Part shown: positions 18,319 to 23,569 of the stretch, piece after piece
Layout: each line of letters opens with the position of its first letter
Numbering within the stretch: the stretch's first letter is position 1
From: a virus
Length of the DNA stretch: 42,211 nt
Direction: 5' to 3' (one strand)
IMG/VR virus record: IMGVR_UViG_3300028843_000067
Coordinates: 1 to 42,211 of that record
The notes under the pieces: generated by a model
Told to the model about the DNA's origin: nothing
Databases searched by the model: none
What the model saw: only the letters and a program-made list of their open reading frames with translations
Program-made: the position numbers and the translations under genes

Positions 18319-19793
18319 TATTGGTACCCTGCTGGCAAGTCATGCCTTATCTGTTTACGTTGGCTAGCGCTGAATCCAAGAGAACCCTTCACGGTAAACT
18401 TACTAGAGTCTACAGCACCACTTATTACGTCGTACCCATATCCCGCTCCTAAACATAAATATTGCAGAGCTTCACATACATGGGAATACTTGCTTTTGTC
18501 TGGTTTGTTCTGGAACTTCTCGCCACTAGTCTGTACACGCATGTACTTATAACCACCTGTGAGACCTTTCCTTAGCATAGTACAACGGGGACTAACAACT
18601 AACTGAGGCTCTCCGTTCATGTTAAGAGCCAAGAGAGGCTTAGCCACCGCGTTGCGGCGAATGCTAAAGTTGTTCGTATGAGCAGGGTCTATCGGTATCC
18701 CTAAGTTCTGTAATATCTCTATACACGTCTCGTCTATCTGTTCACCTGGGTTATCTCCAGCAGGGTCTCCGGTAGCTATTAACTCGGCTCCTGCGTAGTG
18801 GCCCATAATACGCTCTTTAAGGAGATGACCAAACGTAACTGCGGATACACCAAACGTAACTAACTCATCGAATACGATCATTTGGCCAGCGATTTCTTGG
18901 GCAAACACCGCAGCTGGAGTCCTACCAAAATCAACTCCAATATAGAGTCGGTGTCTCTTATCGTAATCATGGTTTTCTTCTAAAATGTGTACGTGGTCCT
19001 TAAATTCAGGTACTACAGGCATGCCGTCACTCACGAAACCATACTCCCCATGAACATATACTTTGACCCATTCCATATCCTTACCGGACTGCATGTTTTC
19101 ATAGTATAGTTCCGGCAAGTTTTCAACATTCTCGGCCTCTGTGCTCATTCCACTTGGCTGATGAAAGATTTCAGCATTCTCTGGCAAGTTCTCCTCAAAC
19201 ATGACGTAGTACCAGTGATCACTGTCAGGAGGGTTTGTGTCCATGATTACACCCCACCAAGAAGGACCTCCTGCCCTCTTTCCCGGATACCTTCCTACCC
19301 GTCCGACTAACATGTCTAAGACCTGCTTAGGTATTTCTCTTACTTCGTTTATCCAGCCACCTGTCAATTCAAGCGACAAGAGCTTCTTAATATCGTTTGG
19401 CCTATCAAGCGCCCTGAAGAGTATCTCACACCTTACGATTGTCTCGTCAGGCATCATGAACTCCATCACAAATTCCATGTCTTGTTTCTTCATGAGACCC
19501 GCTGATTGAGGAATCCAATCAAACCAAGTCCTCATCGTCGTATCTATCAACTCTCGATAGGTGTTCCTTATAATTACCCACCGAGACTTACGGTATCCAA
19601 AGAAAGACTTTTGTTCCATCGCTTTCTTTAGTATCTCGATGCAACAAGCCACTGATTTGCCACTACCAATAGGACCTATGATAGTCCTTATAAATGAGTC
19701 ACTCGCATGAAACAACTTAGCCGTAGGTGTCGACACGTAGTCGATATCTGCAGCAGTAGTTTCGCGGTATGTGTTTTCAGCAATTCCGGCCAT
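18318..19793 (-). CDS. terL: Terminase large subunit (packaging ATPase and nuclease)
   Basis: 491 residues from ATG 19793 (MAGIAENTY). Walker A is GPIGSGKS at residues 40-47, followed by WVIIRNTYRELIDTTMRTWFDW typical of podovirus terminases. The ELTGGWINEVREIP segment is the Walker B/catalytic region, and GVDFGRTPAAVF is the first acidic motif of the RNase H-like nuclease domain. The start was chosen because it agrees with the family and lies exactly at the predicted transcription start of the promoter at 19796-19829, giving a leaderless message. It is the first gene of the minus-strand block. Confidence 0.92.
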   Translation of the reverse strand: MAGIAENTYRETTAADIDYVSTPTAKLFHASDSFIRTIIGPIGSGKSVACCIEILKKAMEQKSFFGYRKSRWVIIRNTYRELIDTTMRTWFDWIPQSAGLMKKQDMEFVMEFMMPDETIVRCEILFRALDRPNDIKKLLSLELTGGWINEVREIPKQVLDMLVGRVGRYPGKRAGGPSWWGVIMDTNPPDSDHWYYVMFEENLPENAEIFHQPSGMSTEAENVENLPELYYENMQSGKDMEWVKVYVHGEYGFVSDGMPVVPEFKDHVHILEENHDYDKRHRLYIGVDFGRTPAAVFAQEIAGQMIVFDELVTFGVSAVTFGHLLKERIMGHYAGAELIATGDPAGDNPGEQIDETCIEILQNLGIPIDPAHTNNFSIRRNAVAKPLLALNMNGEPQLVVSPRCTMLRKGLTGGYKYMRVQTSGEKFQNKPDKSKYSHVCEALQYLCLGAGYGYDVISGAVDSSKFTVKGSLGFSASQRKQIRHDLPAGYQ

Positions 19794-19795
19794 AA

Positions 19796-19829
19796 GTATA
19801 TTATAACATATTGTGGGCTTGAAGTACAC
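19796..19829 (-). promoter_or_regulatory. Late-type promoter for large terminase (GTGTAC-N18-TATAATATAC)
   Basis: On the minus strand GTGTAC (19829-19824) is separated by exactly 18 bp from TATAATATAC (19805-19796). The base 7 nt after TATAAT is 19793, the A of the terminase ATG, so the transcript would have no leader. The element upstream (19821-19844) is repeated perfectly at the promoter at 22493. Confidence 0.8.
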
Positions 19830-19844
19830 AACTTCTTTACACAG
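19821..19844. repeat. 24-bp element shared by both minus-strand promoters, copy 1
   Basis: Identical to 22518-22541. It covers the GTGTAC box and the 15 bp upstream of it. It contains GAAGT / ACTTC as an inverted repeat around ACACA. It is absent from the six plus-strand promoters, so it may bind a late activator. Confidence 0.7.
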
Positions 19845-19866
19845 GATGTAATGTTTGTTATGTACC

Positions 19867-19969
19867 CCCCAAGAAATCTGTTCTCAAAATTAAATGTACA
19901 ATGTATTCTACCCCAAGAAATCTGTTCTCAAAATTAAATGTACAATGTATTCTACCCCAAGAAATCTGT
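19867..19969. repeat. 44-bp tandem repeat, 2.3 copies, upstream of the first early gene
   Basis: Units 19867-19910 and 19911-19954 are identical, and 19955-19969 repeats the first 15 bases. Each unit contains TTCTCA, 17 bp, then TATTCT, which could be a weak sigma70 promoter, and a TGTACAATGTA segment that may be an operator. The array lies between the divergent terminase and early operons. Confidence 0.8.
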
Positions 19970-19978
19970 GCTACAGTT

Positions 19979-20051
19979 ATAAGTGAGTCCAAAGATGTCA
20001 ATTGACATGATGGCCACTTATACGACGAAGGTTTGGAATGTTTCCAAACCT
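19979..20051 (+). promoter_or_regulatory. Structured leader of the first early gene
   Basis: Three nested or adjacent pairings are seen. ATAAGTG (19979) pairs with CACTTAT (20015-20021) and encloses the perfect palindrome ATGTCAATTGACAT (19995-20008). Next is a 10-bp hairpin, AGGTTTGGAA / TTCCAAACCT with a 3-nt loop (20029-20051), ending just before the ribosome site AAGGAG. The promoter itself is not certain here; no GTATAC-type site precedes this gene. Confidence 0.45.
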
Positions 20052-20067
20052 CAATAAGGAGACAACT

Positions 20068-20322
20068 ATGTCTAAAGAAGTAAGCGTCTTAATCAACGAC
20101 GTTAAAGTTGATAGCTCGCATGTCCTGTCCTACGTGACTAACCCTAAGCGTAGAGGCTGTATGGCTTGGACGCGGTACGAGATGTATTCACAGTACAAGA
20201 GTATTGCTGAATACATGGAGTGTGCTGATCCTAAGCGTGCTATGGCTGACTTGAGATACGATGAGTCGAAAGGCTTCTTGTCTATCATGTTAGACGGAGA
20301 GTGTATCAATCCGAAGGATTGA
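20068..20322 (+). CDS. Small early protein, NPKR family, copy 1
   Basis: 84 residues from ATG 20068 with AAGGAG 7 nt upstream. The core is NPKRRGCMAWTRYEMY, then SIAEYM and ADLRYDESKGFL. The same pattern (NPKR-x-G-x2-A ... [ST]-[IV]-x-E ... A-x-[LY]-x-[YF]-D-x2-[KH]-GF[LI]) occurs in the genes at 21283 and 27708, so the phage has three paralogues. The function is unknown. The family is small, probably a single domain, and is made from the earliest transcribed region. A hairpin follows at 20335. Confidence 0.75.
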   Translation: MSKEVSVLINDVKVDSSHVLSYVTNPKRRGCMAWTRYEMYSQYKSIAEYMECADPKRAMADLRYDESKGFLSIMLDGECINPKD

Positions 20323-20334
20323 TATATAACCAAA

Positions 20335-20357
20335 GAGAGCCACATGGTGTGGCTCTC
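20335..20357 (+). terminator. Hairpin after NPKR copy 1
   Basis: A 10-bp perfect stem, GAGAGCCACA / TGTGGCTCTC, with a 3-nt loop. There is no T-run, so it may be a processing or stabilising hairpin rather than a full terminator. Confidence 0.55.
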
Positions 20358-20376
20358 CACTTAAGGAGTAAGTAAG

Positions 20377-20619
20377 ATGTACAAAGAATTAAGAGTCAAT
20401 GACGACATCGCACAAGATGAAGTGAATGCAGTTATCACCATACTGAATTACATGGACGGCTTGGATAAAGAGCTGAAGATAAAGGATATAGCTGAACCAC
20501 TTAAGCTGTATCTAAGAGAACTGTATGAAGGTTGTGATGGTAAGGAGGATGATATCGCTGTACTAAGGTATCACGCACGGATCTCCAAATGGAGACTTGA
20601 TAACAGAAGGAGTAATTAA
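20377..20619 (+). CDS. Small early protein, copy 1 of a tandem duplicate
   Basis: 80 residues, acidic and helical (MYKELRVNDDIAQDEVNAVI at the start, DDIAVLRYHARISKWRLDNR near the end). AAGGAG lies 11 nt before the ATG. The neighbour at 20621 is about 70 percent identical by eye and has the same length, so the pair arose by a recent tandem duplication. The function is unknown. The gene lies in the early region where host-takeover proteins are usual. Confidence 0.7.
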   Translation: MYKELRVNDDIAQDEVNAVITILNYMDGLDKELKIKDIAEPLKLYLRELYEGCDGKEDDIAVLRYHARISKWRLDNRRSN

Positions 20620-20620
20620 G

Positions 20621-20863
20621 ATGTACGAAGAGTTAAGAGTTGATAATGACATCGCACAAGATGAAGTGAACGCAGTCATCACCATACTGAATTACTTGAT
20701 CGACGCTGATCAAGAGATGAAGGTCAAGGATCTTGTTGAACTGAACAAGCTGTATCTGCAAGAGCAGTATGACATGTGTAATGGCAAGAAGGATGATATC
20801 GCTGTACTAAGGTATCATGCATGGATCTCCAAATGGAGACTTGATAACAGAAGGAGTAAGTAG
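20621..20863 (+). CDS. Small early protein, copy 2 of a tandem duplicate
   Basis: 80 residues (MYEELRVDNDIAQDEVNAVI). It begins 1 nt after the stop of copy 1, with its own AGAAGGAG site inside the end of that gene. Differences from copy 1 cluster in the middle (residues 25-60), while the two ends are almost unchanged. The ATG at 20621 was chosen over 20597 because of the matching N-terminus and ribosome site. Confidence 0.7.
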   Translation: MYEELRVDNDIAQDEVNAVITILNYLIDADQEMKVKDLVELNKLYLQEQYDMCNGKKDDIAVLRYHAWISKWRLDNRRSK

Positions 20864-21015
20864 TGAAAGAGCAGTACGAAGTATTAGTAGCCTATTGGGA
20901 GCTACTAGCAGCTAAGCAACGAGTATCATACTCGTTAGTCGTATCACAGATCATGTTTGACTTGATCGATGAGATGAGATGGTACGAAGACATACTTGAC
21001 GAGCTGTACGCATAG
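20863..21015 (+). CDS. Small early protein with GTG start
   Basis: 50 residues from GTG 20863, which overlaps the preceding TAG by one base. AAGGAG lies 7 nt upstream, the same sequence that precedes the two genes before it. The product is acidic and helical (KEQYEVLVAYWELLAAKQRV, DEMRWYEDILDELYA). It ends the short early gene cluster. The function is unknown. Confidence 0.6.
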   Translation: MKEQYEVLVAYWELLAAKQRVSYSLVVSQIMFDLIDEMRWYEDILDELYA

Positions 21016-21029
21016 CTTGAATAGATAAC

Positions 21030-21190
21030 TGAACTGGGAAACCGTGCGTGAGGTCCATCACGAGGGCTGGTGGTGCGCGCCGCAATGGGAGAGGTCTCAC
21101 GGCCACGATAGGTCCACGACAGGCAGGCTGGTGTCAGCACGCAGGGCCGACTGCACAGAGCCCACAGTGTGACCAATGATGGTTCCAAAA
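21030..21190 (+). ncRNA. GC-rich non-coding island, candidate structured RNA (orientation uncertain)
   Basis: By hand count 21061-21180 is about 65 percent G+C, while the flanking DNA is strongly AT-rich. Small hairpins can be drawn: CGTGA/TCACG with a 6-nt loop (21048-21063), GCTG/CAGC and GCAG/CTGC (around 21126-21155). A closing pairing is possible between GGAAACC near 21038 and GGTTCC at 21181-21186. No coding frame in keeping with the neighbours is seen; a minus-strand open frame across it has unusual composition and no ribosome site. It lies directly upstream of the promoter at 21203. No known RNA family is recognised, and a foreign insertion is an alternative. Confidence 0.4.
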
Positions 21191-21202
21191 GAAAACAAAG
21201 AG

Positions 21203-21236
21203 GTATACATTGGAATTAACATGTTATATAATATAC
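21203..21236 (+). promoter_or_regulatory. Phage promoter (GTATAC-N18-TATAATATAC)
   Basis: GTATAC 21203-21208, 18 bp, TATAATATAC 21227-21236. Predicted start 21239, which is the first base of a hairpin. It drives NPKR copy 2. Confidence 0.85.
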
Positions 21237-21238
21237 TT

Positions 21239-21260
21239 AATGAATAAATAATTATTCATT
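21239..21260 (+). promoter_or_regulatory. 5'-terminal mRNA hairpin with ATAA loop
   Basis: 9-bp perfect stem AATGAATAA / TTATTCATT, loop ATAA. It starts exactly 7 nt after TATAAT. The same hairpin occurs at 22603 and 27668. It probably protects the mRNA 5' end. Confidence 0.8.
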
Positions 21261-21282
21261 CAAATCGATAAGGAGTTTTATC

Positions 21283-21540
21283 ATGGAATTATTAGTTAAC
21301 GCAGTGAAGATCACGTCCGATTGTACGCTTGAATACAAGGCTAACCCGAAACGCAGCGGTTGTAAAGCTTGGACTCGTTATGAAGGTTATCAAGCCGCAA
21401 CAACGATTGATGAGTACATGGAAATTACCACTGACCAAGATGGTAAGTATGGATACGCTGATCTACGTTATGACGAAGCGAAAGGATTCTTGAAAGTTAT
21501 GAACGCGGATGGTGAGCAGATTAACCTGAAAGAAGAGTAG
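21283..21540 (+). CDS. Small protein, NPKR family, copy 2
   Basis: 85 residues. Core NPKRSGCKAWTRYEGY, TTIDEYMEI, YADLRYDEAKGFLKV. It is closest to copy 1 at 20068 (same AWTRYE and DLRYD segments). It has its own promoter, 5' hairpin and a strong terminator, so it is a single-gene unit that should be strongly transcribed. Ribosome site AAGGAG, spacing about 8 nt. The function is unknown. Confidence 0.8.
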   Translation: MELLVNAVKITSDCTLEYKANPKRSGCKAWTRYEGYQAATTIDEYMEITTDQDGKYGYADLRYDEAKGFLKVMNADGEQINLKEE

Positions 21541-21552
21541 TACTCAACAGAA

Positions 21553-21579
21553 GGACTGGCTAACAACCAGTCCTTTTTT
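21553..21579 (+). terminator. Rho-independent terminator
   Basis: GGACTGG / CCAGTCC, 7-bp stem, 7-nt loop, followed by six or more T. It ends the NPKR copy 2 unit. Confidence 0.9.
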
Positions 21580-21804
21580 AGGCCCCAACCAAGAGGAACC
21601 TAATTCTATTTTATGCGAGGCTGCAAACTAAGGACCACGACCAAGGGAGCTCTATTTACTTTATTAGTTTTATAACATTGATAGCCAAAACAGATAGATA
21701 GACTAATATAATAATCCGGTGCTGGTCAAAGGTTTAACATTGAGCTATATAAAAGCCGGATTTTTTATCTACAGCTATCATCGTTAGTATACTTTGCTCC
21801 TAAA
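21580..21804. other. Intergenic region with a possible small transcript
   Basis: No gene is seen. AATCCGG (21713-21719) pairs with CCGGATT (21766-21772), which is followed by a T-run. A TATAAT lies at 21707-21712, but no GTATAC is placed 18 bp upstream of it. A GTATAC occurs alone at 21787. The segment could be a 60-nt RNA or just a long terminator loop. Confidence 0.3.
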
Positions 21805-21831
21805 GCGCATCACACGTCTAACTTGATGCGC
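21805..21831 (-). terminator. Hairpin overlapping the end of the gene at 21810
   Basis: GCGCATCA / TGATGCGC, a perfect 8-bp stem. On the minus strand it spans the stop codon and is followed by TTTAGG. It is probably a weak terminator. Confidence 0.5.
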
Positions 21832-22358
21832 ATAAGTTTCTTACGGTTGATGTCTTCTAAGTCTTCAGCATTCTTCAACAACAAACCACTAACTTCAAGG
21901 TACATCTTCACAGCGCGTGGGTCTCCAGCTCTAGCTCCTTCAAATAGCTCACCACACACTTCGTTTAGGCCATATGCTTGACCATACATATAACAAGTCT
22001 CAAAGAGCAACTCTTCATTTGAGTCCATCTCATAATCCGCAAATACAAGGGCCTCGACGCTCTTCTTTGGTAAGCCCTTTTGTGCAGCGTCAAAGATATC
22101 TCTACACTGCCACAACGAGATAGACATGTTAGCATGCCATACATAATTCTGCTCAACGCTAGCTCCGTTGCCGCCGTCAACATCTCCTCCACCGTTAAGC
22201 CAAGACAAACTGATCTCACTCCTCTTGCCTTCATAATACCCAACGTCCGGTCCATCAGGCTTTCTTATACTGTGAGCAAGGTGCTCTTCCAATAGGCCAT
22301 ACTCGAACTGCATATTATCCGGCCTGTTCTCTTTGGTTAGCTTGACATACGTCGCCAT
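21810..22358 (-). CDS. Probable terminase small subunit
   Basis: 182 residues. The C-terminal third (ELFEGARAGDPRAVKMYLEVSGLLLK) matches the pattern seen in small terminase subunits (A...GDP.A.K.Y....G), which bind the packaging site. The acidic N-terminal part contains a Gly/Asp-rich loop (NGGGDVDGGNG) and shows no clear helix-turn-helix. It is the only minus-strand gene among the early genes and shares the 24-bp promoter element with the large terminase, which supports a late packaging role. The ribosome site is weak. Confidence 0.6.
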   Translation of the reverse strand: MATYVKLTKENRPDNMQFEYGLLEEHLAHSIRKPDGPDVGYYEGKRSEISLSWLNGGGDVDGGNGASVEQNYVWHANMSISLWQCRDIFDAAQKGLPKKSVEALVFADYEMDSNEELLFETCYMYGQAYGLNEVCGELFEGARAGDPRAVKMYLEVSGLLLKNAEDLEDINRKKLMRIKLDV

Positions 22359-22393
22359 TATTTCAATCCCATATCATCGGTTAGTTGCTATAA

Positions 22394-22498
22394 ATAAACC
22401 TGGATGGGTTGATTTAAGCTTATACCGGCTCAGATATTTTAGTACCCCCACCTAAATAGGTGAGTTGATATACGCCCAAATAGCCCATCCAGGTTTAT
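22394..22498. repeat. 15-bp inverted repeat flanking the leader of the small terminase gene
   Basis: Positions 22394-22408 and 22484-22498 are perfect reverse complements (CCTGGATGGG / CCCATCCAGG at the core). One arm overlaps the -10 region. In the predicted minus-strand transcript (start near 22490) the last 7 bp of the arm (GGATGGG / CCCATCC) can form a stem that starts at the first base. An inner hairpin CACCT/AGGTG lies in the loop. Confidence 0.7.
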
Positions 22499-22526
22499 TA
22501 TAACATATTAGGCCATAGAAGTACAC
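22493..22526 (-). promoter_or_regulatory. Late-type promoter (GTGTAC-N18-TATAATAAAC)
   Basis: Minus strand GTGTAC 22526-22521, 18 bp, TATAATAAAC 22502-22493. The predicted start is about 22490. It drives the small terminase gene and shares the GTGTAC variant with the large terminase promoter. Confidence 0.8.
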
Positions 22527-22541
22527 AACTTCTTTACACAG
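22518..22541. repeat. 24-bp element shared by both minus-strand promoters, copy 2
   Basis: Identical to 19821-19844. See that entry. Confidence 0.7.
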
Positions 22542-22566
22542 AATAGAAAGTTAGTATAACTTAATA

Positions 22567-22600
22567 GTATACATCAGTTATAAATTGTGATATAATATAT
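22567..22600 (+). promoter_or_regulatory. Phage promoter (GTATAC-N18-TATAATATAT)
   Basis: GTATAC 22567-22572, 18 bp, TATAATATAT 22591-22600. Predicted start 22603, the first base of the hairpin. It lies about 40 bp from the divergent minus-strand promoter. Confidence 0.85.
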
Positions 22601-22602
22601 TT

Positions 22603-22624
22603 AATGAATAAATAATTATTCATT
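22603..22624 (+). promoter_or_regulatory. 5'-terminal mRNA hairpin with ATAA loop
   Basis: Same sequence as the hairpin at 21239: 9-bp stem AATGAATAA / TTATTCATT, loop ATAA, beginning 7 nt after TATAAT. Confidence 0.8.
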
Positions 22625-22646
22625 CACTAAGGAGTATTACACCACT

Positions 22647-22916
22647 ATGAAAGATATTAACGGTAAGCAACTTAACAAAGAAGAAGAGAAAGTTTATCTT
22701 CTCAACGCACGACGTAAAGGACGCCTCGATGCTTTCCTCATCGTACTTGAAGAGTATGGTTATTACAAGACGGCTAGCGCCAACAATGGCATCGAACATA
22801 TACGCAGCCAAGTCAAGAAAGACTTGGCCGAAGTCCGCTCTTTTCTTGGATATCAAATCAATGACAAGAACATCAAGTTCAACAAAACAGGAGTTCATAA
22901 AAATGGAACTGGATAA
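22647..22916 (+). CDS. Small helical protein, unknown
   Basis: 89 residues, charged and helical (MKDINGKQLNKEEEKVYLLNARRKGRLDAF at the start, DLAEVRSFLGYQI later). AAGGAG is 12 nt before the ATG, a longer gap than usual. Transcribed from the promoter at 22567. It overlaps the next gene by 14 bases. No family recognised. Confidence 0.65.
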   Translation: MKDINGKQLNKEEEKVYLLNARRKGRLDAFLIVLEEYGYYKTASANNGIEHIRSQVKKDLAEVRSFLGYQINDKNIKFNKTGVHKNGTG

Positions 22917-23310
22917 ACCAATTGTAGAAGGCCCTTTCACCGATACTTCAGATGAAAAGTTTAAACGGCTTTTAAATGACTATGAACCATACTCTATAGT
23001 GTATAACATATCTCCAAATGACGAAAACGCAAGCGATTTTACTGACCTGTTAAATGAAAGTCTCATCAATATGTGCAAACGCAACGGGTGTGTTGACAAG
23101 CACCCTAAAATGAAAGTGTGTATGGAAACGTTGGTTTCAATGTGTGCACACGTAAGTAGTGAGCCTGGATTAGGAGCTATGGCAGTCGCTTATGATGATA
23201 CACAGAAGCCAAATGTCGCTAATGTTTTCTTTGGACCCGATATAAATAGTGTAAAAGCCAAGATAGAACTTCACGCTATGTTAAGTGCATTTGGGATAGA
23301 AAACATTTAA
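22903..23310 (+). CDS. Unknown protein
   Basis: 135 residues from ATG 22903 (MELDKPIVEGPFTDTSDEKF), chosen because of the CAGGAG about 9 nt upstream; the longer frame from 22729 only shadows the preceding gene. It has several Cys (NMCKRNGCVDKHPKMKVCMETLVSMCAHV), not in an obvious metal-binding spacing. It is coupled to the gene before it. No family recognised. Confidence 0.6.
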   Translation: MELDKPIVEGPFTDTSDEKFKRLLNDYEPYSIVYNISPNDENASDFTDLLNESLINMCKRNGCVDKHPKMKVCMETLVSMCAHVSSEPGLGAMAVAYDDTQKPNVANVFFGPDINSVKAKIELHAMLSAFGIENI

Positions 23311-23327
23311 TATAGGGTAATGTATAG

Positions 23328-23361
23328 GTATACACGTGCTATAAAATATGTTATAATATAC
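23328..23361 (+). promoter_or_regulatory. Phage promoter (GTATAC-N18-TATAATATAC)
   Basis: GTATAC 23328-23333, 18 bp, TATAATATAC 23352-23361. Predicted start 23364, directly before a hairpin. It drives the structured leader and the primase-helicase gene. Confidence 0.85.
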
Positions 23362-23364
23362 CTT

Positions 23365-23479
23365 ACAGATTTAATTAATCTGTGCAGCGCATCCTTGCTG
23401 GTTGGTAGAACGTATTCCTCGGTGCAACGCCGAGGCATACTTATAAACTGCAAGGACACACCAACACAAGGATAAAAGA
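23365..23479 (+). promoter_or_regulatory. Structured leader RNA with two mutually exclusive folds around the ribosome site
   Basis: A 7-bp hairpin starts the transcript (ACAGATT / AATCTGT, 23365-23383). A second hairpin has CCTCGG / CCGAGG (23417-23435) with GTAT / ATAC below it (23412 and 23437). ATCCTTG (23391-23397) can pair with CAAGGAT (23467-23473), which holds the ribosome site of the ORF at 23480; GTTGGT / ACCAAC (23401 and 23460) extends that stem. Alternatively TCCTTGC (23392-23398) pairs with GCAAGGA (23450-23456), leaving the ribosome site free. No known riboswitch family is recognised. Confidence 0.5.
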
Positions 23480-23569
23480 ATGAAATACGAATCACACCTA
23501 TTGAACGCTGAATTCAAGCAACCAGAGGTCAACGATATTATGAGCGAAGTAATGGGTCTCATAAAATGA
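23480..23569 (+). CDS. Short ORF upstream of and coupled to the primase-helicase
   Basis: 29 residues (begins MKYESHLLNAEFKQPEVNDI). AAGGA lies 7 nt before ATG. Its TGA overlaps the next ATG (ATGA), so ribosomes finishing this ORF can enter the primase gene, which lacks a good site of its own. It may be a leader peptide that passes the control of the structured RNA on to the replication gene. Confidence 0.6.
   Translation: MKYESHLLNAEFKQPEVNDIMSEVMGLIK

Noticed and set aside
20892-21188. 98-codon minus-strand open frame across the GC-rich island
   Set aside because: It runs antisense over a plus-strand gene and the island, has odd Ser/Arg/Pro-rich composition and no ribosome site.
22729-22902. 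Longer start for the gene ending at 23310
   Set aside because: The extra part shadows the real gene at 22647 in another frame, and ATG 22903 has a suitable ribosome site.
23385-23465. tRNA-like segment (GGTTGGTAGAACG resembles a D-loop)
   Set aside because: No acceptor stem, no T-loop consensus (GGTTCGAATCC type) and no anticodon arm of the right size.
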